DNA of 64,000 bases from assembly GCA_027605045.1 (NCBI GenBank), contig JAQFWX010000012.1, forward strand, positions 632,930 through 696,929, given 5' to 3'. Within the stretch, counting starts at the first letter, position 1. The number at the start of each line of letters is the position of its first letter. A program made the position numbers and the translations under genes. The notes under the pieces are model-generated. The model had not been told where the DNA came from. It did no database searches and worked only from the letters and a program-made list of their open reading frames with translations. The DNA comes from Phallus indusiatus. Lineage: Eukaryota > Basidiomycota > Agaricomycetes > Phallales > Phallaceae. Below are positions 22,769 to 35,900 of this stretch, one piece after another.

Positions 22769-23706
22769 ATGCCCCGTCGACGTCCACAACGTAGATCACC
22801 ATCAGCTGAGGCTGAAGAACCAACGGCCGATGCGAATGAGGCTGACGTCTCTAAAGCTGAACCCCAAGCGGAATCATCGACCGTAGACGAAACTCCTGAA
22901 CAGGTCGAGATAAAAGCAAAGGAGCCTCTCAACGTGATGTATTGTGCAGGTCATAATCTTTTGGCTTCAAGGGGAAGAACAATGCTATAACATTTCACAG
23001 TTTGCTCATTTCCACCTGAGTATTGCGAGTTTGGTTCACATCTAACCAAATGCAAGACGTGGCTTCAGGAATCTCATCCTGATCTATTCGAGAAATATTA
23101 TAGTGAAAGTGTGTATTTTAATAAATCTATTCCATCGCAGCATTGAACATGAATTAGGTGCCTTAATTGCGAAAGCCGGTGCACTGTCCCTTGAGGCAGC
23201 TAAAAAGCTTGAAGAAGACTCTATCAAAAAAGAAGCTAAAGCAGAGGCAAAGGCAGAATCAGCGGCCAAGAAGCGTGCAGCCGCCAAGGTTGGTTGTAAA
23301 CAAGTAATCGCTGTTGTAATATATTCTAATGTTTCTTGTTTTAAACAAAGGTCACGATTAAGCGAATTGAACGGAACAAGCGAAAGCACATCACAGCTAT
23401 TCACGGCTTGGAAGCATTCGATATCGATTTGAAAAAGGCTGCGAAACTCTTTGCGCAGAAGTTTGCTACTGGAGCGAGCGTAACCAAAAATGCCGCGGGC
23501 CAGGTCTGTTTTTGTTTCAATTCTTTACAATAGTTGGACAGTTCGCTAAAGTATCTTAGGATGAAATCGTTGTTCAAGGTGACGTCAGCGATGAAGTGGA
23601 GGAAATGCTGGAAAAGGGCGGTGGCGCTTTGGGGCCGGGAATTGGTGGCGACAATGGGATAGGAGATATAGTCTTGGTCGAAGTAAAGGGAAAGAAAGGC
23701 GAATAA
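22769..23706 (+). CDS. TMA22: Density-regulated protein homologue, SUI1-domain ribosome recycling/re-initiation factor
   Basis: DENR/Tma22 works with Tma20 (MCT-1) on the 40S subunit to release deacylated tRNA and support re-initiation. The exons 22769..22949, 23001..23108, 23158..23288, 23351..23503 and 23560..23706 give 239 aa. A Pro/Ala/Glu-rich N-terminus is followed by the DENR cysteine motif (CAVCSFPPEYCEFG, then CKTW), the linker ALIAKAGALSLEAAKKLEED, a Lys/Ala/Glu-rich helix, and a SUI1 domain (VTIKRIERNKRKHITAIHGL, KKAAKLFAQKFATGASV, GDVSDEVEEMLEKG). It ends in a basic VEVKGKKGE tail. The acceptor at 23157 was chosen because it restores the family spacing YYSES-ALIAKAG; the nearer acceptor would leave an intron of about 30 bp. 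Confidence 0.92.
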
Positions 23707-23929
23707 AGCAGATTGTGTCGTTGTACACCGATTCATTCACAACAAACAATTTCACGACATGAAAAATGCATGTATTATTCATATCAGGCATCATATTACT
23801 TGTTCAAATGGTATAAAGACAATCAGCTCCCACTCAGCAAAGTTTTTGCTGTTGGTTTAAGCGTGCGAGGCTTCATATTGTGCTACACGTCCAAATTACC
23901 ATAAAACACAGCCTATCTTTTGGCCGACC

Positions 23930-24861
23930 TCAGAACAGACGGATGGGTTTACCCATAGTAGATTTGATGTGGAGGGACCTGACGTTTTGCCAGTTTTTCT
24001 TCAACAGAGAGACGAGGAAGTTGATGCCTGTGAAGATCATAAGTCATGCAGCAGGAGTTGCAACAAAGGTCCGAGGAATTGAAACTTACTCAGCATGACA
24101 TTGGCTAAGACTTGGTCCTCTGACATTTCAACGTGTCCGACAGCGACACCAAGGCAAAGAACTTTTTTCAACTGGAATTTGATGGTGGATCGAACTTCAA
24201 CCAATTTGCCGTTCAAGTCTTCGCCAGAGGTTACGGGTGTGGGGAATTTACCGGCTGCGGGTTAAAGATACATCATAAGATAAATTGATACTCGTGAAAA
24301 ATACAATAGACATTACCTTTGGACAAACCGGGTCCGAGAATACGTGGGATTTGCTTAATTAGACCGTCGGAGGCCAAGAAAGCGTCGTATTTCTTGGCCA
24401 GTTTTTTTACAAGTTTCTTGTTCTTGTTGAGTCTAAGGTAGCTTTAAAAAAACTTGACAGAGCAGAAATTGAACGCGGCTTACTTTTTAAGATCATCAAC
24501 GGACATGTACTCGAGCTCGATCTGCTTCGCTCGGTCGATGTCATAAGCATCGGCCAAGATACAAATGCTCATACGAGGACGAGGTACATTGGGCAATCTA
24601 TGCGAGAACATGTTCAGTTTACAGTCGCGAGATTAAGATTTTCATACGAACTTGACAGTTCCCGAGAAACGTTTGTCTCTCTGGGGGTCATAGTTTTTAA
24701 GACCAATTTGGAGTTCAATAGTCTCGACGAATTTTCTTTTCTTCTCGCCGTTGGCTTCATTGAGAAGTTCTTTGACGGAGCCTCGCACACTTGACACTGA
24801 TAATTTGCTACAAGAGATTCAGAAAAACATCTTCTGCGCGAAACTATTATACGTACCTCAT
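23930..24861 (-). CDS. RPL1: 60S ribosomal protein uL1 (L10a/L1)
   Basis: L1-stalk protein of the large subunit that guides deacylated tRNA out of the E site. Exons on the minus strand start with a 5-nt coding exon (ATGAG, 24857..24861); exon 2 begins at 24807 and reads [20 protein letters not shown]. Further motifs are [99 protein letters not shown] and [20 protein letters not shown], ending MGKPIRLF. Six short exons cover the family length of about 217 aa. Upstream, 24951..24970 contains a CACGTG and neighbouring TGACGTGA, possible promoter elements. Confidence 0.94.
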
Positions 24862-25074
24862 GACTGAGTAGTTTTTAGGATGGATGAATTGGAGGCCTTT
24901 AGCGCTGACGTATATAAGCAGCTGTACAGTGTAAATATTTTAGTCAGATTTCACGTGACGCGTGACGTGACAGGTTAGCGGCCGGAGTCTTCTCCTCGAA
25001 TCAGCACCCGCGATTTATTGCGGAGTAGCTGGAGAACATTCGTGGTGTACATATCGCCTATTTATGCTGAATTA

Positions 25075-25488
25075 TGACTTCAGGTGAGTTTCAAAGATTT
25101 CATTTTTTGTGGAGCTAGTGGTTTCTAAAGATCCTCGAGACCTGGTTCACCATTCCTAGACATCGGCAACTGATATATCAATTCATCGCTTTAGGGTTTT
25201 TCTTGTATTAGAGTTTTGTTTTCATACCAGAATCGGCAACATGTTATTGCGCATCGCTTGTGTTCGAATATGAATCTGAGGCATTGTATTGGGCTCCTCG
25301 TAGAGGGTGTCGCCCGGGACTCTGAATTGGAATTGCAAGATTCTAGACGGTGGTCTTCATCGACGTATAGAGAATTGGCTTCAATTTTAGTGGAATGTGA
25401 AAGAAAAGCAAGGATGAGTTGGGATCAAGGCTTGAGTCAAATCCGCGCGCTCTCTGAGTCCAACACCGCTTTCGCTTCACAAACTTGA
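25075..25488 (+). CDS. Possible small unknown gene divergent from uL1
   Basis: An ATG at 25075 is followed after ten bases by a good donor (gtgagt), and an acceptor (cataccag) at about 25228 opens a frame to a stop at 25488. That frame contains HCIGLLVEGVARDSELELQD, SSTYRELASILVECERKARM and SWDQGLSQIRALSESN, which look like helical coding sequence. The exon path between these points is unresolved and no family is recognised. It lies in the 700-bp gap between uL1 and the NLR-like gene. Confidence 0.3.
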
Positions 25489-25559
25489 TCACAGCGCTCA
25501 GTACTCAGCGTTCGCCCCGGAACATACTCCTTATAACAAGTCTCTAACGGCATTCTCTC

Positions 25560-28500
25560 ATGGCTGTTTCGACGCAAGACATAAAAATATCTGGTAACTT
25601 CACTCTCTGATTAACGATTCCCGGCCCATCTCATCTAGGAGTCTTCTAATAAAGATATCCGCTTGCTTAATCCTCCGATCTCATGGAAAGGAGATCCCAA
25701 GCTCGAAATAAAGATCAAGTTTATCAGCAAGGCGGCAACCGACACACAAAGCGCAGTTGGGATAGGCGATCAGGACAACAATCGCATGATCTGGAACGAC
25801 CCCTTCATTTTGTATATTGAGCGTTAAAGTTTTCAATTTTCTTTTTAACTTACATCCACGATTTAGTGCCGGCGATATTACTGACGACATTCTTCTGAAA
25901 TTTACTGTCCAGAGTAAGCGAGTCATAAAGAATATTATAATTGGCTCGTGCGAACACCGGGCCATTGACCTACTCGAACAACAAGGCGATTTTGGTTGGT
26001 GATGGTTGTAAAACACTGCCGTTAGTCTTGTATTTATATGATTTCAGATCTATGCAATTTAAATGTCGTCGGAAAATGTCAATTAACATTCAACATCGAA
26101 AGAATATCTGGACTTGACGTCGTTTCGGGAGTGATAGAAAAAGCATCAACAGGATTAGCAAGTTTACCTACTTCATATGCCCCAGCCGAGGTGGCCAATG
26201 CTATCAATTCTGTAGCGCAAGTCTACAATGATAATGAAAAGACCTGGATGTCATTTCTTGACACATTTCACACTTTTATGAAAGTGATGGATAGTGCTTT
26301 CGAGGTAGTTTTGTCAGCAAGCACACATCTACTTCTTTCTGAAGTTTTTTTAGATAAACATATATGTGCAGGTAGCGTGGAGTGTTCTATCTATTATTCC
26401 AAAGGTAAAAGCACGCCCTTTTTCTCTTAAACGTATTGACTGATTTTACAAGACTATTATCGCAAAAAAAAATCGTGATGACAAAGTCAAACAGCTATGC
26501 GAAAAACTGAAGGACATTTTCGAATACATTACGGATGTGGAAACGCTTTGCAAACTTACTGCGACCCAGTCTACAGCCAGGTCTACAACTCGCTGGTCTA
26601 CAATGCTTGTTACGTTGGTTCAACAAACCATTGAATGCGCACACTTTCTCAAAGCGTACGGTACGGAAAGTACAGGTTGTGTCTTTCTCAAGGTCATCTG
26701 ATCCTGCAATCAATTCTGATGCATATGTTGAAATTTTAGCGAAAAACATTGTCAAGGCAATTGGCGGGAGCGTGGATGCAAAAATTCAATCTTTCAACGA
26801 CAAACTCGACCACCTCACCAAGGTGATGACGGATTCGGTTAACCTTGAAACGAGCATTATAACACTTCGTATATCTGGGGAAATCATTGAACAACGTATG
26901 TGAATCATCAAGGATACGTTATTATCGATCTATGACCTCGTTCCACAAGGTGAATTAACATTGCTCGGGGAAATGCCCTACGACCCTGACGCTGGATTCT
27001 TCCCAAAGAAACGATGTTTACCTGGAACCCGTCAGACATTAATCAATGACATATTAAAATGGATCAACAACGATAGCTTGCCACAAATTCTGGTTTTAAG
27101 TGGACAGGCGGGAGTAGGAAAATCCGCAGTGGCGCATACCATCGCCGGGACGTTTCAAAAACAGAACCGACTCGGATCCATGTTTTGTTTCAACAGGAGT
27201 TACCTGGACCGGCGCAATTGTCTTTTCAGCACTATATCCCGTGACTTGGCCGACAGCGACACACTGTGGCGAAAAGAATTAGTGAAGGTTATCGATAAGT
27301 CTGCGATTCGGAAGAAGCAAGATGCCGAAACGCAGTTTGAGGAGCTCATTCTCAAACCTTCAAAGAACGTGACAACTATTGGATCTATTGTGGTTGTCGT
27401 GGACGCGTTGGATGAAAGTGGGGAGCGCAACGAACGCAGAGATATTTTGAAATTACTCTTGGACAGATGGTGCGAGCTTCCGGAAAACTACCGTATGATT
27501 GTCACTACACGTCCAGAACAAGACATTGAGCTTCAGTGCCAAAGTTGCAATGTTCAATGTATACGGATGGGCAGTTTTGACGCAAAGGAAACACGTTCTG
27601 ATATCCAAGCCTATGTCTCAGACTGCCTCGCCCCAATATCGTCAATCTTGGACGAAATAAGGCGAGATTGGCGCAGCATACTAGCCCAGCGTGCCGAGGG
27701 TCTTTTCCAATGGGCGCAGACAGTTTGCCAATTCATCAATCCCACCATTATGCGTCCACAGCTCGTGAAGAAGAAATGGGAAGCCTGTATCTCAAACTCG
27801 TCTTCATCATTATACGGACTATATCGTCAGATCATCTCAAACCAATCGGAAGCCGAGGACGAGGACTTTGTCCAAGACTTCAAGAAAATCATAGGCGTGA
27901 TTATAACTGCGCGGGAACCCCTGTCGATAAAAGCGCTACAAAATATCTTTGATGATATTGAAGATATCAAGTCAATACTCACCCCGTTCGGTTCTTTTTT
28001 TGTTGGAGTTCATGACCTGTCAACCCCTGTCCGGCCCGTTCACACCTCTTTATTCGATTTTTTTCTCTCCAAAAAAAACGGCGAAGAAATTAATGAGTAC
28101 TACATCGACACGTCAGACCAAAGCCGGATGACGCTCGGTTGTCTCAAAGTGATGGACCGGATGCTCTGCTTCAATATCTGTCAGCTCGAGACATCACACT
28201 TTGGCAATGAAGAGGTGCCTGATTTTAAAGCACGTGTCGAAAAGGCCATCCCGTCTCATTTGTCATATTCATGTCGTTTTTGGGCCTTGCATCTCCAATC
28301 CTCTCCTGTTAGCGGGGAACTGATTCATGAAGTTCGTAAATTGATGGAGGACAAATTGTTGTATTATTTTGAAGCGCTCAGTTTGTTACATGCAGTTTAC
28401 CGGGGTCGTGATGTGATGCGAGAAATAGCGAATTGGTGTAAAGTGGGTGATTCTTCGCCAGTCGCATATATATCGATGACTGAATCGCATGGTGATAGGA

Positions 28501-30951
28501 CACAGATGATGGCTTGGCTGCGGATGCAATGGATGCATGCAGGTTTGGACATGATTTTCTGGACATAGTGAGGGAGAGTACGCCACACATTTATCTCTCG
28601 GCCCTTCCCTTTACTCCTCGTGATTCATTTGTGTCCAGAAAGTATCTTGATAGGTATCCTGGACTGTTCACATTCGATATTGGCCAACCTGTCAGTCCTT
28701 CACGCCCAATCGGTATCGCGCAGAAGGTTTCATCTGGCCGGATTGCCTTTTCTCCGAAGGACACATATATCGTAACTGAATATAGGAGAGGTGAATGTCT
28801 ACTATGGGACTATATGACAGGGGAACACCTCGCTTATTTGAAAGTTGGACGGGCCCGCCGGGATTCAGGGGTCTGTGATATCGTATATTCCCTTGATGGT
28901 GAATTCGTTTATTGTTGTTTTGAGAATGGTGATATCCTAATGTGGGATATGAGGACAAAGGAAATGAGGACAGAGAGATATAGGGAGATAGTCGGTGATT
29001 GCACCATATCTTCGGACGGGCACTTTATAATCTGTGAGACGAACAACTTGGGAGCACTGGTACTCGATCGAACAAGTCGTCGGATTATTAAACGCTTCGG
29101 AGAGGAGTACCATTTCTCCGCAATTTCGCCCAACGGAAACTGGATTGCCCTTGATTGCCATGGTGAGCTGCACATATGGGATACTAGAAAACAAACGCAG
29201 CACTGTGTCATATTCGACTATAATTGGGGGAGACTGGCACCCACACTCACTGACAGCTATATCGCATTTAAACAAGATAAGGCCACAATAGTGATCTGGG
29301 ATGTGCGGACAACCACTAAACTCACCGAAATTCGACACAAAAAGTACATCAAAAGCCTTTTCCTTTCCCCCGATGATCAATATCTCCTTGTTACCTCCAC
29401 CAGCTTGTACTTGATTTGGAGTGTATCTACCGGAGAATTAATCTGTCGATCCTATGTGGACGATCTCGGAAACTGTTTAGGGTTTTCACATGACTCCAAA
29501 TCAATTGCATTGTACACACGCAATGGTTCAGTCCACGTTCAACAATGGGTTAAATCCACAGAATCGGATGATCCGCGTCGCAATGATCCTGAGAGAGTGT
29601 ATGCAGTTTGGCTGCGGGGTTCATATCTCATTCTTCATTATGAGTCAATTCTAGGAGACCATCGCCTCCAGATCTCGGATGTTACAACAACAAACTCAAT
29701 CACATTTGAAGCCACACTTGAAGACGACGGACCCATTAGTGTTGCTCCCGACGAGGAACATATTCATGTGGCATACGGCAGCCACCGGGGACTCTGTTTC
29801 TGGGATGACAAAGAAGGTGAAATCATTGTAGATGCAATCCGTTCGATCACCGCACTCTTGTGTTTGGACAACTATCTTATTTCTGGACATGGAAAAACCA
29901 TTAATATATGGGATAGTTGTACCAAAATGACTCGTGGTCCAATCAACTTGCCATATGAACTAGGATCCCTTCTCCCCTTGCAAGGTACCCGCTTTGCTGT
30001 CTTTTATGACGATAAAGCGGAAGTTCGGGATTATGAATCGGGTAACAGAGTAGGGGAAACAATTACATCCAAACTTCTTGATCTCCCGATTGCTGTCTCT
30101 GCCAACGAGGAACATTTCATATGCATGTCAAAGTATGGTCTCGATATATTGGATCCAACGGGAGTGAACGTGAACTCTTTTTCATTCTCACGTCCTGATC
30201 CTGAAAGGCGACTCAGACGATCCCTCAATGGGAAGTATATGGCATGGATTGATAACCGCGAAATAAAACTGTTCGATGTGGAAACCGAAACATTGCTTGC
30301 TGGCCCATCGTTAGACCGACCGGTCTTGGACTTTTGGCTCTCTGATGACTCAAAACATATTATAACAGCGTCCCCCGGTGATGATAGGATAGGTTGGTGG
30401 GTCCCCAAATTCTTAAATATCTGGGACATACAATCCGAAAACATGATCATTGAAACAATTCGATCCCCATTCCCTATACAGACAGTAACCTTGGATCCGA
30501 GCAAAAGACGTCTGGTAGTTGTAACTCGGACTTGGAGGTGTTCGGACTGTTATGTCTGGGACCTGGCCACACTGTATGAGATAATGTCTGTGTACAACGC
30601 TTGTAAACTCGCCGCCGATAATTCCGACATGAAGGGGTGAGTTTAGCATCACTTACATTCAATGTGTTTTTCATTGAAAGAGACTTCAGAACATCAATAT
30701 CATCCAAGACGTCGATGGAGACACTGGATTATGCATTAATGGCATGGAAAAAAGCTGCACTGCCCACTTTCCCTGAAGAGGAAAGTGGCTGGGTGTTGGG
30801 TTTGCAGAGGGAGCTTTTGTTTTGGGTTCCACGAAAAATGAGACAGGGGTTCTGGTTTTCATGCACGACGCATACGCCATTTCGAAACATTACAAAACTA
30901 AATTTCACAAACTTTGTACACGGTTCTGATTGGACAAAATGTAAATCCTGA
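25560..30951 (+). CDS. NLR-like STAND NTPase: C2-like N-terminus, NACHT, C-terminal beta-propeller
   Basis: Ten exons (25560..25593, 25655..25811, 25867..25994, 26048..26304, 26372..26404, 26453..26675, 26740..26895, 26950..28437, 28506..30636, 30690..30951) join in phase to 1,622 aa. The first ~110 residues have a C2-like beta pattern (LLNPPISWKGDPKLEIKIKF, WNDPFIFAGDITDDILLKFT). A helical region follows (VAWSVLSIIPK, LVQQTIECAHFLKAYGTES, IQSFNDKLDHLTKVM). The NACHT domain has a Walker A (LSGQAGVGKSAVAHT), a Walker B (IGSIVVVVDALDESG) and the usual RAEGLFQWAQTVCQFI. Beyond residue ~900 are WD40-like blades (GECLLWDYMTGE, GDILMWDMRTKE, ATIVIWDVRTT), of low mutual identity. The last exon carries the tail ESGWVLGLQRELLFWVP...FVHGSDWTKC seen in this fungal family. 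Such proteins are thought to act in non-self recognition and regulated cell death; the ligand here is unknown. The gene is intact. Confidence 0.88.
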
Positions 30952-31803
30952 AACAACTAAAGCCCAAACACAACTCAATACATTTGTATAGCGAGTTTAT
31001 TATAAATTGTTTCCAGCATTTAGTGTTCACTTCTGACCCCGCAAAACACTCAATGTCTTCAACTTTCAAGTTGGAAAAGCATATTATGATAAATAATATT
31101 TCGGGTGTTCAGGGTCCTGAACAAACGTGATATTTCAGTCATGAAATTGACGATTTTCGCGGCAAGCTTAAAAATGGGGACATTCAGAGTCGAATTACAT
31201 AGTATCCGCCAAAACCGCCAGTACCACTAGCGAGGTCTTGTATGGACTCAAACCGGGGAAGAGGACGAACACTCTATTGTCAAGTTTGCTCGGATCGGTG
31301 TATATTCCAAAATATGGACCCAGGAATCGTCTTCCTTAATACCGCCGGTATACCTCGTTTTCTTCCGAACGCGTTGGCTGGCCGCTTTATCAGTGATGAC
31401 ACGTCTCTGTTCAAAAAGCAGAAGCTCTCCGGGCAGGCCTCGGCCTAGATAGGCCATCACTTCATGAAGTAACTGGCACTGATTACCATTAAACTACGAT
31501 TACACGTTTGACTTTTAATTTATTGACATTTTAACGTCGATCTACGCGCAACTATCGGACGAATTTCGTGTCAAACGCTTCTCATTGGCTGCCGACGCAA
31601 ACCGTCGGCGATAGTGATGGCCTATGTATGTCGTGGGAACCCGATCGAGTTTGCTGCTCCTTTAGCATTTAGTTTCCTTTGCAATTCCAGGTCGTAAGAT
31701 TAGGTAAGCGATTGCACCCAATGACGTACTTGCCGTTCTACCCAGGCCCCGCACGAAGCTTACGCTCTTTCGTCGTCTTGGTGTTTTTGGTTTGCTCTCA
31801 ACC
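30952..31803. other. Gene-free region between the NLR-like gene and the luciferase-domain gene
   Basis: About 850 bp with only short, overlapping frames on both strands (for example near 31242-31460) that show no recognisable motif or codon bias. The second half probably holds the promoter of the downstream gene, with a CCAAT-type box (attggctg) at about 31584-31592. Nothing else was seen. Confidence 0.45.
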
Positions 31804-32756
31804 ATGGCCTCGCTCGCTGTTCCCCAGTCGCTTGTAAGCAAATTCGCGCAATCTATATCAAGAATCTCTCGTGAGAGGCCTATAATATTCATCCTGGGTC
31901 TGGCTGGCGTCCTCAGTAGCACTTCCTTGGCCATTTGGGATGTAAGTGTTCCAAACATGTGATATAAACTATATTCAAAAAATTGTTTATCTCCACCCTT
32001 CAAGTATCGTAGTTTCATGGCACTAGGAAAAGGTGGTATTCCTCACAATTTATTCGGCTGGATGGCAATGACTATCTTTTTTCGACCTCTTTCGAGAAGT
32101 CAAAAGAAGATCACCGATACCAGTGAACTGGATCAGGTAGTGAAGAAAATTGCGAATGAAGAAGGAAATGGCGCAGTCTTCAAAAAACTAAGTCTCCCTC
32201 AAAGAAGAGGCGAGCGTCCGAATGTAGCGGGTATCATTCCCCAAAGACAGTTGGATAATTCCGGTCCTGCAGACTTGATTGGGGTATGCAAGCAATTCTC
32301 TTATCGCTAGCTACATATTCTTAAATCATTTGATCTTCACAGGAACTCAACAGTTTCATCTCGTATTTAGCGTCTGCTTATCCCACTATTCTTCGAACCG
32401 CGACGTCTGTCTGGGAACGACGTCATGACGCGTTGTTTCTCCGCCGCGCAAACCCAGCCTCCGCCACGAGTGGCTTGCGGTCTCAACGCGTTTTAGCGCA
32501 GGCTTACAGTCGTCTGGAAATCGCACACGTACATCCGTCAGATGGATCGTGCCATACGAGTCTATCACCCGCCGACGCCTCCGAAGTCATACGTCAGGGA
32601 TGGGGAGCTTTTCATCGACTTTCGGGTCGATATAGTGATCTGCCTTTGACATACGTTATGCTATATGCTCCTAGAGACGCTGAAGAGGCTCAAGTCGTTA
32701 AAAAAATTATCGCAGCTGCAGTTGAATATTCTAGTGGATTGAATGTGATGGAATGA
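31804..32756 (+). CDS. Membrane-anchored luciferase-domain protein
   Basis: Three exons, 31804..31941, 32005..32283 and 32343..32756, give 276 aa. A hydrophobic segment near residues 28-46 (IIFILGLAGVLSSTSLAIW) probably anchors the protein in a membrane. The C-terminal ~90 residues match the fungal 'luciferase' domain family: LEIAHVHPSDGSCHTSLSPA, DASEVIRQGWGAFHRLSG, LPLTYVMLYAPRDAEEAQVV and a final helix. Despite the family name, most members have no shown light-emitting activity and the biochemical role is unknown. The arrangement (N-terminal membrane helix, disordered/Arg-rich middle, C-terminal domain) is usual for the group. Confidence 0.72.
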
Positions 32757-32949
32757 GATCTTCATAAATACCAGAAAAGTCTCTTCCCATAACAGGTGGT
32801 GTATATAATTAAACTTGCACTTGTTTTTGTAACAATATATTACGATTCCAGTAGTCCGAGAGTCTTTTGCAATTGCATTCGTGTAAGGTAACGCGTAGAT
32901 ATCTATCCGGCGCTCACGACGTTAGATTACGTGCTCACACTCACCGATC

Positions 32950-35900
32950 ATGTCATCGTCTCCAAGTGAATCTGATCTCAAAGCCTTCATTTCTCGACAG
33001 TTTGTTCTTTTGGACGGAGAAAAGGATGCAGAAATAGAAAGGTCTTCATTGTTGATATCGAAATGTAGCCAAACTGTGCTTGAACGACGAGGATTGGCCC
33101 TTGGTGGTCTTGGAGTTGCCTCTGTATCGATCGGTTTGGGAGGAAAGAGGTACGAGTAGCGAACTAGCTCTTCATTCCTGGTTTAAACTGCATATTATTC
33201 AGCCTTGTTGAGCTCGAAAGACCTAGTGCATATCACCCCAGTCCAGTATTTCCACCTCATTCTTTTAGGTCATCGGATATCAATATATAACATTGTCGAA
33301 AAAAACGCTAAATAAATCTTTGGGTTTAGGCCAGGCGATGTAGCTCAAATCGATGAACATAGATCGGCTAAGAATTCTACAAAAGTGAAAGCGACTGGAG
33401 AACAACCCAAAGCTGTAGAAGGTGTCATATACAAAGTAGATATCTTTTTCGCCTTGATGAATGTAATTCATAAGTTGACATGAATTTTGTTTATAGGTCT
33501 CCGATACCAAAATCGTCGTCGCTGTTTCCACATCTGAAAGATCGTCTGAGGATGAGTTGGAACTCCCGGAAAGATGTGCTCTGTATGTATGCCAAAAAAA
33601 TGATTTGATCGACTGTTGTCAACGTCCTGTTCAGGATCAAACTGGCCAATACTGTTACGCATGATCGGTATGTGAAGGTCTTTCCCAACGACAAATGTAT
33701 TTTTGAAGAATAACCATAGCATGCGCCGAGCAATAGAGGGTCTCGAAAAGCTCATTTTACCTAGCGGATCAACGTCTGATAACGTAAATTCACCCAACCT
33801 AAATGCATTACATCGTGTTCTGCTTGGCATGTCTCCTCCTAGTTCTCCAAGCAAAAATACACATGGTATTTTCTTCGATGACAACTTGAATCCATCTCAA
33901 GTCAAAGCCATCAAGTTTGCTCTGAACGCCGCCGAAGTTGCATGCATTCATGGACCACCTGGAACTGGGAAAACTCGAGCATTGGTCGAGATTATACGTC
34001 AACTGGTTTATGACCCCAACAAAACAAATTTCGCGTCCAGTGATGAAGCCGTTGCACCAAAACCAAAAAGGATCCTCGTATGCGGCGCATCCAATCTTGC
34101 AGTAGATAATCTCGTAGAAAGATTGTCCACACCGCCCAATCCTCCGGTTTCCTATTCGTCTGAGGGCGTCATCGACGTTACCGAACAAAAAACTGACGAA
34201 AAGCATCGTTCAAAACCTTTATCCCCTATTCTGTTAACCCGTCTGGGGCATCCTGCACGGGTACTCTCATCCCTATATAATCGGACTTTAGAGTAAGCCC
34301 GTTGTCGTCGTCTTTTTGTGAGATTTTGATTTGCGTAGTTATCAGGTCCAGAACAGCGACGAGACGGCATTGGTCAAAGATGTGAAGGCAGAGATTGAAC
34401 AATTACTTGGAGCCTTGAGCGGCAAAGGCTCTAAAAAGCCTGCGAGCACGGGTACTTCAGGTCGCAACAAGGATATCCTCGCTCTCAAGAAAGGTCAGAG
34501 ATTGAGGGGAGGGGCGCGAAGAGAAGCATGGAAGAATGTTACAGAGTTGCGGAAAGAGTAAAAAAAATGATATTCTCTTAGCTTCGATATGCCTGACCAA
34601 GTTCAAGGTACCGAAAGCGAGAAGGAGGAGTAGTCAAAACAATTTTGTCCAAAGCGCAGGTAAATACATCCGTTCCCTTCCCATCAATATAGAAAGACGT
34701 TTACACTTTATCAAGGTTGTTTTGACAACTTGCCATGGTGCAGGATCACGACAATTACAGAATATGGAATTTGATATTCTCATTATCGATGAAGCGACAC
34801 AAGCTATGGAGGCGGTTTGTTGTTTCGAAATCTACCAATGCAATAAATACATTGTTGACATTTTGCTAGCTGTGTTGGATACCTGTGTTGAAAGCCAAAA
34901 AACTCATCCTTGCTGGTGATCCCATGCAGCTTGGGCCAACTATCATCTCTGAAGGAAATCGGAGACACCAAAAGGACAAAGGCTCAAAGGTGAAGGCCAC
35001 GCCCACCGCCTCATCGCAAGATGTGCCGACCGATGGATCTGAGCCACCGAGTAGTACTGATGTGGATTCTGAGGACGATAGGGTGGAAGAGGAGGCAGCG
35101 ATCGAAAAAGTTCCCGAGAAAGAGAAGAAGAAAACAACTTGTATCTTACGTCCACCGAGATCTTTGAACAAGACACTATTCGACCGGGTGGAAGATATGT
35201 ATGGGTCTAAAGTCAAGCTCATGTTAGACGTGCAATATCGGTTAGCCTGTGATGGCCTGCATGTACATGGACTCGCTCATAATTTTGATCCTTCAGGATG
35301 AATACAAAAATTGCCTCATTTCCGTCCAAAACGTTGTATCACTCTCGCTTAAAGTCCGATGGGTCGAATTCGAGACGAGTCCTACGTGACCTGCCGGAGG
35401 TGAATCAGAGCGAGGAATTCGAAGATGTGGTTGGGGAGGGAACTGAAGTTGTGTTTTATGATACAGCCGGTGCAGAATTCTGGGAACGGAGTGGGAATGA
35501 TGGGGATGAACAGTTGGTGGGTGACGATGGAGCGAGTTTGTGCAATGAGAATGAAGCGACGGTTGTGAAAAATTGGGTAGACAAATTGGTATGAACCATG
35601 GCTGGATTGTTATTACGACGCTGACGGGAGAATCTAGATCAGTGCAGGTGTTAAGCCATCGCAGATCAGTATTATCACACCGTAAGCAAATAAATATGAT
35701 TCGAATTGGAAGGTTGTCTGGGTTAAGAACGTTTTTTTTCAGATATCAAGCACAATGTCAGCTTCTTTCTCGACTTATCGTTGAACTAGGCCTCGAGATT
35801 GGGACGGCAGATGGTATGCAAGGACGCGAAAACGAAGCGATCATACTGAGTCTTGTGCGGAGTAATCCAGAGGTAAATTATTTATTTTTTGAAGTAGTAT

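Noticed and set aside
28430..28580. Frame jump between the NACHT and propeller parts of the NLR-like gene
   Set aside because: A 68-bp intron (28438..28505) with gtaaag donor and acacag acceptor joins NWY-DGLAADAMDA in phase; the gene is intact.
31242..31460. Overlapping 60-70 codon ORFs on both strands as genes
   Set aside because: No motif, no splice-supported extension, and antisense frames of similar length indicate chance.
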